DNA of 64,000 nucleotides from Bacteroidota bacterium (GTDB taxonomy: Bacteria; Bacteroidota; Bacteroidia; Bacteroidales; JAADJA01). The notes beneath the pieces were generated by a model, which was given only the letters and a program-made list of their open reading frames with translations, had not been told where the DNA came from and ran no database searches. The translations under genes and the position numbers were made by a program. Shown here one piece after another: positions 8,469 to 16,813 of this stretch (its first letter is position 1; each line of letters opens with the position of its first letter). Location: contig JAHLKX010000001.1 in NCBI GenBank assembly GCA_020444515.1, positions 806,001-870,000 of the forward strand. Reading direction: 5' to 3'.

Positions 8469-10955
8469 ATGGGTGCAAAAACAAGAACATGGTTATGGAT
8501 GATCAATTGCTTCTTATTGATGATGACGATAAGTCATGCGCAACCTATAAATCCTGCTAAAAAAGAATTAGCTGCCATTAGAATTGCTTCACCACCGGTT
8601 ATTGATGCTGTTCTGAATGATGAAATCTGGATAGATGCCTCTGAAGCCATTGATTTTGTTCAATATACGCCATTTAATGGAGCCCAACCCAGTTTTGCAT
8701 CAGTTGTTAAAATCGCCTATGACGATAATGCCATCTATTTGGGAGCCATGCTTTACGATCCCTATCCCGATAGCATTTATAAAGAGCTCAGTGAAAGAGA
8801 CCGGATCAATATGGTGGATTATTTTGGCGTCTATTTAGACTGTTACAATGATTATCTCACTGCATTTGGATTTATTGTGACGGCCGCAGGTGTTCAGGTA
8901 GATGGAAAACGAACCGAAAGCAATGGAGAAGATCGAAGCTGGGATGCCGTGTGGGAAAGTGCCGTAAAAATTGTCGACAGCGGTTGGATAGCAGAAATGG
9001 AAATACCTTTTTCGGCCATTCGGTTTCCGGATGAAGCTGAACAAACATGGGGATTGCAACTTTACAGAAACATAACCCGGTATCGTGAAAGTGATACCTG
9101 GAACTTCATCAATCGAGAAGAAGACGGTATTAACAATCAATCGGGATTACTGACTGGTATCCGAAACATAGATCCACCACTCCGGCTTTCATTGGTCCCC
9201 TATATTTCGGGTTATGCTGAAAAGAGTCCGGAAACCAGGAATTGGGGTTATTCCTATAATTACGGATTGGATTTGAAATACGGCATCAATGAAAGCTATA
9301 CGCTCGACATGACCCTGATTCCTGATTTCGGTCAGGTTCAATCCGACGATGAAATATACAACCTCTCCCCTTTTGAAGTTTATTATGACGAGAAACGCCC
9401 ATTTTTCATGGAAGGTACAGAATTGTTTGATAAGGGTAGTGTATTTTACAGCCGCCGCGTAGGAAAAACACCAATGGGTTTCGATCATGTAAATGATAGC
9501 CTGCAAGATCATGAAGTTATTCAAAACAATCCTCAAAATGCGCAGCTGATCAACGCCACAAAAATTTCTGGAAAGAATAATAAAAAACTGGCCATGGGTT
9601 TTTTTAATGGCATGACTGCCAACACGTATGCAGAAATTAAAGACACACTTACCGGCAAAAAAAGGACCATTCGGACCGAACCTTTCACCAATTACAATAT
9701 GATCGTCTTTGACCAGGCGCTCAGGAACAATTCTTACCTTAGTTTGTACAATACCAATACCTGGCAACCCGACATGAAATACTCGGCCAATGTATCCGGT
9801 TCAGAACTTAAACTTACCAGTAAAAAAAACCGATATGCTATATGGCTTCAAGGTTTGGTCAGTCAGAAATACAACACGCAACAACAACCTGAATTTGGAT
9901 ATTCATATGCTGTTGAAGCCGGCAAGATCAGCGGTAAATTCACCTGGGAACTCTCACATCGCTTGCTGGATAACAATTACGATCATAATGATATGGGGTT
10001 TTTAACCAGGAATAATTATATCCGGGATGAAATTGAATTTTCTTATAATATTTATCATCCGGTTTGGCTTATCCTTGACTGGTTCAATTCCATTTCCTTT
10101 TCAGTTGAACAATTATATGATCCCCGTCAATTTGCGGAATTTGAAATTGATTTAAGTTCACGTGCCACATTTAAAAATCATCTGTCCGTTTGGTTCAACG
10201 GATCTACAAATCCTGTAAAAGGTTATGATTACTATGAACCCCGTGTGGCAGGCTGGTATTACACCAGGAATCCGGTCTATTATGGGAATGTAGGAATATC
10301 CCCCGACTACCGGCACCGATTTGTTATTGACAGCCGGATTGGATATCTTAATATTCCAAAGGACAATCGCAGCAATTACTGGTTTTCATTTGAACCTCGC
10401 TTCCGGGTTAGTGATAATCTCATGCTGGTATATGAATTTTCCTATGATGATGATGATCATAATATCGGATATGTGACGGACTCTATTTCAGCTGACAAGG
10501 AGGAGGTAATAATCTTTGGGGACAGGATGATCAATACCTATGAGAATGTACTGGAAGCCAATTACCGGTTCAATAATAAATCTTCGGTTTCCTTAAGAGC
10601 CAGGCATTATTGGATCACCATCAACCATACAGATTATTATCAGTTACAACCGAATGGATCATTGGGGACTACTGATTACGACGATATCAATGAATTCAGT
10701 TTGAATATATTTAACATTGATATGGTATATGTATGGAACTTTGCCCCGGGAAGTGAATTGCGTGTGGTTTGGAAAAATGCCATCGATACATACAACGAAA
10801 AAGAATGGGTTGAAAATCATATCCGGGATATCGAACAGGACTTTGCAAAGAACTTCTGGAATACAATCAATACGTCAGCTACCAATAGTTTTTCAGTCAA
10901 GCTGCTCTATTATATCGATTATCAGCAGATCAGAGAATTGTTCCGAAAAAGTTAA
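8469..10955 (+). CDS. DUF5916 outer-membrane protein with N-terminal CBM9-like domain
   Basis: 828 residues. A signal peptide ends near SHAQP. The next part (about 35-230) has the CBM9-like sugar-binding fold seen at the start of DUF5916 proteins (IASPPVIDAVLNDEIW, and WIAEMEIPFSAIRF). The DUF5916 core follows, with the conserved PDFGQVQSDD and YYDEKRPFFMEGTELF. The remainder alternates short aromatic-rich strands, as in an outer-membrane beta-barrel. The family is common in Bacteroidota and has no firmly assigned activity. The stop codon directly abuts the stop of the convergent PfkB kinase gene with no spacer. The gene stands alone behind its own promoter-like box. Confidence 0.9.
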   Translation: MGAKTRTWLWMINCFLLMMTISHAQPINPAKKELAAIRIASPPVIDAVLNDEIWIDASEAIDFVQYTPFNGAQPSFASVVKIAYDDNAIYLGAMLYDPYPDSIYKELSERDRINMVDYFGVYLDCYNDYLTAFGFIVTAAGVQVDGKRTESNGEDRSWDAVWESAVKIVDSGWIAEMEIPFSAIRFPDEAEQTWGLQLYRNITRYRESDTWNFINREEDGINNQSGLLTGIRNIDPPLRLSLVPYISGYAEKSPETRNWGYSYNYGLDLKYGINESYTLDMTLIPDFGQVQSDDEIYNLSPFEVYYDEKRPFFMEGTELFDKGSVFYSRRVGKTPMGFDHVNDSLQDHEVIQNNPQNAQLINATKISGKNNKKLAMGFFNGMTANTYAEIKDTLTGKKRTIRTEPFTNYNMIVFDQALRNNSYLSLYNTNTWQPDMKYSANVSGSELKLTSKKNRYAIWLQGLVSQKYNTQQQPEFGYSYAVEAGKISGKFTWELSHRLLDNNYDHNDMGFLTRNNYIRDEIEFSYNIYHPVWLILDWFNSISFSVEQLYDPRQFAEFEIDLSSRATFKNHLSVWFNGSTNPVKGYDYYEPRVAGWYYTRNPVYYGNVGISPDYRHRFVIDSRIGYLNIPKDNRSNYWFSFEPRFRVSDNLMLVYEFSYDDDDHNIGYVTDSISADKEEVIIFGDRMINTYENVLEANYRFNNKSSVSLRARHYWITINHTDYYQLQPNGSLGTTDYDDINEFSLNIFNIDMVYVWNFAPGSELRVVWKNAIDTYNEKEWVENHIRDIEQDFAKNFWNTINTSATNSFSVKLLYYIDYQQIRELFRKS

Positions 10956-11885
10956 TCAAATTTTCAACCTGGCTGCAAACGCCTGAGAAATATAATTATC
11001 ATAGGATTCGCAAACCTTCGATCCGAATGCAATGCCAATATCCAATAATGTCTCCCAGGCCTGCTTTTTTAGTGAGTCCAGGTCATTTTTCGCTATGTTG
11101 AGCTTCATCAGTCCATAAATTAAGCCCGCATTAAATGCATCACCCGCACCTATGGTACTCACAGGATTAATAACAGGTGTCTCCAGGTTGATGTGAAATC
11201 CGTTTGTTTTCAGTTGAACAGGATCATGAGCCGAGGTACTGATAAGGATCTGACAGCCGGCATCCTGAATGTGATGATAAGCCTCATTCGCATTCCAGGC
11301 ATTAAAGATCAGTCTAAAATCATCCGAAGACCCCCTTACAATATCAGCATATCCAATGTTTTCAATGATGAAGGGTTTTAGCCCTGCAAGATCTTTAAGA
11401 TGTGGTTTCCGGAAATTGGGATCATAAATAATGATGGATCCGGCAGCTGCGGCTGCCTTCAGTATTTGAAGTATAGGTTCTCTCAATTGTTTGGTAATGG
11501 CTGCAAAAGACCCAAAGAGAACGATATCATCCGGTCTGAATTCGGGCTTTTCCATTTTCATCCGGTTGATGGGATATTGCTTATAAAAATTATAGTGAGC
11601 CTCATTGTCCATATCCAGAAAAGCCAAGGCTATTGCTGTTTTTCCTTTTTCATATTGGTAGATCAGATCAGATTCCACATTGTTTTCTTCCAAAAAGTTA
11701 AGGATTAATTTTCCCACATCATCGTCAGCAAGTTCTGAAATAAATGATACCGGCAATCCCAGTCTTCCAAGGCTCACCGACGTATTCAGCATGGCTCCAC
11801 CCGGTTTAGCAGCAATGGGTGAACCATCTTTAAAAATAATATCATATACGGTTTCGCCAATGGCGTATATCCTCCTGTTTTTCAT
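10956..11885 (-). CDS. PfkB family carbohydrate kinase, fructokinase-like
   Basis: 309 residues from ATG 11885; an upstream ATG at 11903 would add MKKRPF. The N-terminal PfkB pattern is RRIYAIGETVYDIIF with KPGGAMLNTSVSLGRLG, and the C-terminal ATP/catalytic signature is STIGAGDAFNAG, whose Asp is the catalytic base. Such enzymes phosphorylate sugars or nucleosides using ATP in the cytoplasm; fructose is the closest guess from the overall pattern, but the substrate cannot be fixed. It is monocistronic: convergent with the DUF5916 gene (stops abut), with a non-coding stretch upstream. Confidence 0.9.
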   Translation of the reverse strand: MKNRRIYAIGETVYDIIFKDGSPIAAKPGGAMLNTSVSLGRLGLPVSFISELADDDVGKLILNFLEENNVESDLIYQYEKGKTAIALAFLDMDNEAHYNFYKQYPINRMKMEKPEFRPDDIVLFGSFAAITKQLREPILQILKAAAAAGSIIIYDPNFRKPHLKDLAGLKPFIIENIGYADIVRGSSDDFRLIFNAWNANEAYHHIQDAGCQILISTSAHDPVQLKTNGFHINLETPVINPVSTIGAGDAFNAGLIYGLMKLNIAKNDLDSLKKQAWETLLDIGIAFGSKVCESYDNYISQAFAARLKI

Positions 11886-12073
11886 AAATGGTCTTTTCTT
11901 CATACAAGGATAATGAAAAACAAGGAATTTCAGTCAGATTATTCTAATTTTTATTAGGATCCAATGATTGTAAATTAAAATAAAATGAATACAATGTATT
12001 AAAATAAAATTGTTAAAAAGTTTTGTCACTAACGGATTCAAGTGGATAATCATTACCCTTATTTTTACACAAA

Positions 12074-12307
12074 ATGCCCGCTATGCCCTTAATATCAAAA
12101 AGAAAAAGGAAAAAAACAAGATACGTCAAGATCACCCTCAAACTTACAGCCCGTCAAAAAAGGTCATTACAAAATTATTGCGAAGCCAGGCAAACAACTC
12201 CCAACAAACTGATAAAAAAATCGATCAGGCGCTACATCAATGGATTTGATAAAAATGTCCCAGCGGAATATTATGCAACTGAAAACCAGCTTGATTTATT
12301 TGAATAG
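12074..12307 (+). CDS. Small basic protein, possible ribbon-helix-helix fold
   Basis: 77 residues, with a strongly basic N-terminus (SKRKRKKTRYVKI). The central pattern VKITLKLTARQKRSLQNYCE followed by TPNKLIKKSIRRYI resembles the strand-helix-helix of CopG/Arc-type DNA-binding proteins, in which a strand that binds DNA precedes two helices. The acidic end ENQLDLFE recalls a short peptide tail. An alternative ATG lies at 12083. It converges on recR, 36 bases away. No toxin partner is adjacent, so an antitoxin role is not supported. Confidence that it is a real gene is moderate. Confidence 0.6.
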   Translation: MPAMPLISKRKRKKTRYVKITLKLTARQKRSLQNYCEARQTTPNKLIKKSIRRYINGFDKNVPAEYYATENQLDLFE

Positions 12308-12343
12308 GCCTCTGTGAATGGGTATTTGCTCCCAATTTCAACT

Positions 12344-12964
12344 TTAAGCATCCAGGGTATTTTCGTAGGGTAACCGGTTCAGGATTGATCTGCCCAATGT
12401 GATCTCGTCCGCATATTCCAGTTCATCCCCAACACTGATGCCCCTGGCAATGGTGGTAATCTTAACAGGTCGATCCTTCAATCGTTTATAAATATAAAAG
12501 TTGGTCGTATCACCTTCAATCGTTGTCGATAATGCCATGATCACTTCTGATATGGATTCATGGTCAATTCTCCGGATCAGGGATTCAATATTCAGGTCAG
12601 CAGGTCCAATACCATCCATGGGTGAAATAATTCCACCAAGAATATGATACAACCCATTGTACTGGCCGGTATTTTCAATTGCCATAACATCCCTGATATC
12701 CTCTACAACGCAAACCAGCTTTTCATTTCGTTTCGGGCTTGAACATATCTCACAAATTTCAGCATCAGATAAATTGTGACACACTTTACAAAACATAATC
12801 TCGTTCCGCAATTGAATAATAGAATTGCCCAGGGCTTCTGCAACAGTTGGATCTTTTTTTAACAGATGAAGTGCAAGTCGAAGGGCCGTTTTCTTTCCGA
12901 TACCGGGAAGACGGGATAATTCATTTACTGCACTCTCAAGCAATCTTGAAGCATAATTAATCAT
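12344..12964 (-). CDS. recR: Recombination mediator protein RecR
   Basis: 206 residues, the usual RecR length. Order: helix-hairpin-helix ([20 protein letters not shown], about 16-35), a four-cysteine zinc finger (C59, C62, C71, C74) and a Toprim domain beginning at [10 protein letters not shown]. RecR forms a ring-shaped clamp and, with RecO and RecF, helps load RecA onto SSB-coated single-stranded DNA in gap repair. A TAGATTTG box lies upstream at 13015-13008. The neighbouring genes are unrelated. Confidence 0.97.
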   Translation of the reverse strand: MINYASRLLESAVNELSRLPGIGKKTALRLALHLLKKDPTVAEALGNSIIQLRNEIMFCKVCHNLSDAEICEICSSPKRNEKLVCVVEDIRDVMAIENTGQYNGLYHILGGIISPMDGIGPADLNIESLIRRIDHESISEVIMALSTTIEGDTTNFYIYKRLKDRPVKITTIARGISVGDELEYADEITLGRSILNRLPYENTLDA

Positions 12965-13007
12965 GCAACACGTATTTTCTTTTTTATTTTCAGGATCAAT
13001 TTGTTCA

Positions 13008-13015
13008 CAAATCTA
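13008..13015 (-). promoter_or_regulatory. Possible -7 box (TAGATTTG) for recR
   Basis: Fits TAnnTTTG on the minus strand, 43 bases before the recR ATG. No -33 TTG at normal spacing is seen. Confidence 0.35.
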
Positions 13016-13073
13016 ATGCAATTTCACTTGTGCGATAAATAAAATAATTAGTTTTACGACCCGTTGAGACCAT

Positions 13074-13799
13074 ATGCTTTTAGAACGTATGATGCACTAC
13101 AAAACAATTTTAATTATATTTTTTATCGCTTATGCCTCCTGCATTTCGGCACAATCCGATAATGACACCATCAATCAAACTGATCAGGATGGAAATAAAA
13201 CCGGTTACTGGAAAAAAATCAATGACGAAGGATTGCTTTTATATGAAGGACAGTTTGATCATGGCATCCCCATAGGGGAATTTACTTATTTCTACCCTGA
13301 TGGCATTGTAAAAGCCCGGACTGTCTTTTCAGATGAAGGCATTCATGCAGCAACAACAACGTATCATCACTCAGGAGAAATAATGTCAGAGGGGTTGTAC
13401 ATCAAACAGGAAAAAGACAGTTTGTGGAGATATTATGATAATACCGGAACCCTCCTCAAGGAGGAGTTTTACCGCAACCAGGAAAAGAGCGGAACATGGA
13501 AGACCTTTTATGAAAATGGCCAGGTTGCTGAATTAACATCCTGGGAAAATGGGAAACAGCAAGGCCCGTGGGAACAATATTTCAGCGATGGTTTGATGAA
13601 AGCCTCCGGTAATTTTGTGGATGACGAAAAGCAGGGTCCCTTTGATTATTATTATCCCAATGGTCGGTTGCGTGTGACTGGCTCATATGTGGATAGTTAT
13701 AAAACAGGAGATTGGTTTTATATGGATGAGGAAGGGAAAGTGATTAAAAAAGAAGTGTATAAAGAAGGGCGTATTATCAATTCAGAAGAATATGAATAG
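13074..13799 (+). CDS. Secreted MORN-like / YwqK-type repeat protein
   Basis: 241 residues. A signal peptide (ending SCISAQS) is followed by repeated units of about 23 residues of the form G-W-x-x-Y-[YF]-x-[ND]-G-x-[LV], for example GYWKKINDEGLLLYEGQFD, GTWKTFYENGQVAELTSW and GPWEQYFSDGLMKASGNF. These match the MORN-like repeats in proteins often labelled YwqK-family antitoxin; that label comes from one Bacillus protein and is not informative here. Likely periplasmic or surface location. ATGs at 13089 and 13092 also give acceptable signal peptides. It overlaps the next gene by eight bases, so the two probably form an operon. Confidence 0.87.
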   Translation: MLLERMMHYKTILIIFFIAYASCISAQSDNDTINQTDQDGNKTGYWKKINDEGLLLYEGQFDHGIPIGEFTYFYPDGIVKARTVFSDEGIHAATTTYHHSGEIMSEGLYIKQEKDSLWRYYDNTGTLLKEEFYRNQEKSGTWKTFYENGQVAELTSWENGKQQGPWEQYFSDGLMKASGNFVDDEKQGPFDYYYPNGRLRVTGSYVDSYKTGDWFYMDEEGKVIKKEVYKEGRIINSEEYE

Positions 13800-14034
13800 A
13801 TCAATCTATATTCAGGCACTGCAGATGGAAAAAAATGGTGACTGGGATGGATCACATCGATTGATACAACAATACCATACCGCAGAAGCTTGCTGGATCC
13901 ATGCCTACTTGCACCGAGTGGAAGGAGATCTTGGCAATGCAGGATATTGGTATGCCCGCGCCGGGAAAAGCATGCCCCAATATGATCTGAATAGAGAATG
14001 GCAGGAATTAATGGAAAGTATCAATAAAGAATAA
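13792..14034 (+). CDS. 80-residue protein of unknown function
   Basis: Starts inside the end of the MORN-like gene (ATGAATAG overlap), which supports translation. The protein is rich in Trp, His and Tyr, has no signal peptide or membrane helix, and contains the patterns WIHAYLHRVEGDLGNAGYWY and RAGK. The helix-turn-helix spacing (LQMEKNGDWDGSHRLIQQY, then HAYLHRVEGDLGNAGYWYARAG) resembles two TPR- or Sel1-like helical hairpins. I do not assign a function. A cytoplasmic location is expected, which is odd next to a secreted partner. Confidence 0.72.
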   Translation: MNRSIYIQALQMEKNGDWDGSHRLIQQYHTAEACWIHAYLHRVEGDLGNAGYWYARAGKSMPQYDLNREWQELMESINKE

Positions 14035-14044
14035 AGGCAGTTGA

Positions 14045-16786
14045 TCAATCTGCTCCCAGGATGGTCAGGCTCCCCTTCAGTATCTGAACCATATTTTCGT
14101 CACCGTAATGTACTTCCAGTATCCAATAATAAGTTCCGTCTGCTACCAACTGGCCATTTCGTTTGCCATCCCAACCATCTTCAAAGTGGTCAGATTCCCA
14201 TACCTTTTCACCCCATCGATTGTACACTTCCATGTGATGTGAATGGATACCCTGCCAGGTTTCGGGATCAGGCATGAACAAATCATTTTTCTGATCTGCA
14301 TTGGGAGTGATCACCCTTGGTATTTTCAATTCAAAAAGCATCACTTTTACCGTATCACTGGCAATGCAGGGTCCCAGGGATACTTCAACAAAATAATAGG
14401 GATCTCCCGGATCTAGCTCACCTAATGCTAGCTGATAATACTGACCTGTCGATCCATCCTGCCAGAGATAGGTGTCGTATCCGGACCCGGCATCCAGCTC
14501 AAGCACCTGCCCCACAGTCAATATTTTGTTTTCACCTAAATCAACATAAGGATTCGGGTATTCTTCAACTAATACCTCGTCAGTTGCATTTCCACATTGA
14601 TTAGATACTTCCAGATGATACCAGCCCGGTTTGGAAACTTCCATCCATGGCCAGCCAAGCTCACCATTCCAGAAATATTCATAGGGTCCTTTCACCGAAC
14701 TCAGCAAAATTGTATCCCCTTGACAAAGGTTATTATCTTCACCAAGATCAGCAACTGGCAAAGGAATCCAATCAATCCATACAGAGTCAGCACCTGAACA
14801 ACCAAACATATCCGATACGATAACTTTGTACAATCGCGATGTATCCACCAGGCAGGTCTGAAAAGCAGTACTATCCTGCCAGAGATAAGAAAGATATCCA
14901 CTTCCTGCATCCAGGATCAACTCATCACCTTCACAAACAATCGTATCGGGCCCCAAATCAATTTGAGGAGCAGAAACATCCACATATATTTCTGCAGAAG
15001 CCGTGCAGTTAAAATTATTAGCTACTGTAACCGAATAGAGTCCGGATGTGGATACTGTATAAAATGGCAAAGTCGAATTATCTTGCCATAGATAACTCGT
15101 GTACTGACCTTCGGGCTCCAGAAGCAAAGTCTGCCCAACACAGATGGTGGTATCATTTCCAAGGGAAACATTGGGTGAAGGCTTCATTCCAATCACGATG
15201 GTATCACCCCCAGAACATCCATTTGGGTCGGTAACATAAACCCAATAAGTACCGGGGTTATTGACCAGGATGGATGCTTCATTGCTTCCATCCTGCCAAA
15301 GGTAAGAAGCAAAGCCATTTCCGGGGCTAAGATAAAAATCATCACCCATACAAATGGTCGTATCAGCGCCCAGATTGATGGACAACGCCGGAGAATAGCC
15401 TACTTCAATGCTATCGATGGCAGAGCATCCTTTATCATCTGTCACCATCACCCAGTAGATGCCTGTTCCGTTGATGGTACAAGTTTGATTGGTGGTGCTA
15501 TCCTGCCAAAAATAGGATTCAAAACCAGGACCAGCATCCAGTGTGAGGGTCACCTCTTCACAAATGGTGGTATCAGGTCCCAGATCCAGTGCTATAGGTG
15601 GAAATGTTTCAATGCTGATGGTATCTGATCCTGAACCGCAATCTCCAAAAACAGTTACCCAGTATAAACCGGCCTCATTCACAATTAAAATTGAATCTGT
15701 ACTCCCATTATTCCATATGTACCCTTCATACACACCCGGATAAAGAGAATAATAACTACCCGGGCATATGGTGGTATCATTCCCTAGCGAAGCTGTTGTA
15801 CTGTCGTTGATGATGGATAAGTGTAACGAGTCAATGGCAGAACATCCTAGGGAATCAGTGATCATTACCCAAACCAAATAATCACCCGGTTGGTAAAGTG
15901 ATAGAGTAGAATCCGTAGTACCGTTAAACCATAAATATTGTGCAAAATCTCCCGGTGAAAGTTCCAGTGTATCTCCTATACAAAGGGTGGTATCATTGCC
16001 CAGATCAAATTCGGGTGAGACTGATACATGCACACTATCAGTAACGGTACATTCGCCAAACATAGCCTGAACCCAATAAGTACCGGGTTCTGAAACATAA
16101 ATAGCCGTATCGGTACTTCCATTGCTCCACAGGAATTCATCAAAGTCACTGGCCGGTACTGCCACCAGCATGCTATCGGAAAGACAAATGGTGGTATCAT
16201 TTCCAAGGTCAAGTTCCGGAGGAGGTGTTATTCTGATATTGTCGGCCAGCAGGTAACCTATCTCCGCAGGCATCGATTGATCATAATACGATCGGAAAAG
16301 CATATTATTGATCTCTGCTTCAGGCTGAAGTGTAAATTCAAAGGTCTCCCACTCAAAATTATCAATGTAAGGAGACTCCCATAATAAGGTTCCTTCCGAA
16401 CAATAATACGTACTGGCATATATGCGTATTTTCATGGGAAACGTTTCCTGCTGATTTCCATAATAATTGATCACATGAAAGTAAGCCAGGTCTATTTCAA
16501 ATTTATAGCATGTATCAGGTGATAGCGGGGTTTCTAATTGAGTCCATACCCGCTCTATCCAGGAAGGCAACCAGGCAATGCCCAGGTACGAACTTCCATC
16601 AGAAGGTGGTGTAGGAACATCCCAACAAAAGGGCTGGGTATCAGGTGAACCGGAGCAATTAACATAGCCACTGGGAGGATTATTGGGATTAGGAAAAGGG
16701 CCTTCAAAGGATGGATTAGGCAGGTATTGCCCGCTTGCTGTGAGAGCTATTAGCCAAATCCATAATTGCAACGTAATTTTTTTCAC
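14045..16786 (-). CDS. Large cell-surface protein with Ig-like repeats and T9SS type-B C-terminal domain (copy 2)
   Basis: 913 residues. Signal peptide (ending TASGQ); an N-terminal beta-sandwich domain of about 190 residues starting YLPNPSFEG; then nine units of about 70 residues. Each unit follows LGxDTTICxGxxLxLxxGxGYxSYLWQDGST, then GxYWVxVTDxxGC and DSVxV, i.e. PKD/Ig-like folds with a conserved Cys pair. The last 95 residues (PRVITPNADQKNDLF, then VYNRWGEKVWES and DGTYYWILEV, ending KGSLTILG) are the CHU_C / gliding-motility-associated domain that directs export through T9SS. Expected as a surface adhesin or filament. Paralogue of the gene 27 bases upstream and probably co-transcribed with it. 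Confidence 0.93.
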   Translation of the reverse strand: MKKITLQLWIWLIALTASGQYLPNPSFEGPFPNPNNPPSGYVNCSGSPDTQPFCWDVPTPPSDGSSYLGIAWLPSWIERVWTQLETPLSPDTCYKFEIDLAYFHVINYYGNQQETFPMKIRIYASTYYCSEGTLLWESPYIDNFEWETFEFTLQPEAEINNMLFRSYYDQSMPAEIGYLLADNIRITPPPELDLGNDTTICLSDSMLVAVPASDFDEFLWSNGSTDTAIYVSEPGTYWVQAMFGECTVTDSVHVSVSPEFDLGNDTTLCIGDTLELSPGDFAQYLWFNGTTDSTLSLYQPGDYLVWVMITDSLGCSAIDSLHLSIINDSTTASLGNDTTICPGSYYSLYPGVYEGYIWNNGSTDSILIVNEAGLYWVTVFGDCGSGSDTISIETFPPIALDLGPDTTICEEVTLTLDAGPGFESYFWQDSTTNQTCTINGTGIYWVMVTDDKGCSAIDSIEVGYSPALSINLGADTTICMGDDFYLSPGNGFASYLWQDGSNEASILVNNPGTYWVYVTDPNGCSGGDTIVIGMKPSPNVSLGNDTTICVGQTLLLEPEGQYTSYLWQDNSTLPFYTVSTSGLYSVTVANNFNCTASAEIYVDVSAPQIDLGPDTIVCEGDELILDAGSGYLSYLWQDSTAFQTCLVDTSRLYKVIVSDMFGCSGADSVWIDWIPLPVADLGEDNNLCQGDTILLSSVKGPYEYFWNGELGWPWMEVSKPGWYHLEVSNQCGNATDEVLVEEYPNPYVDLGENKILTVGQVLELDAGSGYDTYLWQDGSTGQYYQLALGELDPGDPYYFVEVSLGPCIASDTVKVMLFELKIPRVITPNADQKNDLFMPDPETWQGIHSHHMEVYNRWGEKVWESDHFEDGWDGKRNGQLVADGTYYWILEVHYGDENMVQILKGSLTILGAD

Positions 16787-16813
16787 CTGTGATCTGGTTT
16801 CACATGAAGATAA

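Noticed and set aside
9189..9767. 192-residue frame opposite the DUF5916 gene
   Set aside because: Antisense to a well-supported gene; no recognisable domain.
12010..12249. 79-residue frame overlapping the small basic protein
   Set aside because: The other frame (12074-12307) has a more protein-like sequence; this one is low complexity.
13074..13799. Toxin-antitoxin role for the YwqK-type protein
   Set aside because: The protein has a signal peptide and MORN-like repeats; the neighbouring 80-residue protein does not resemble a toxin.
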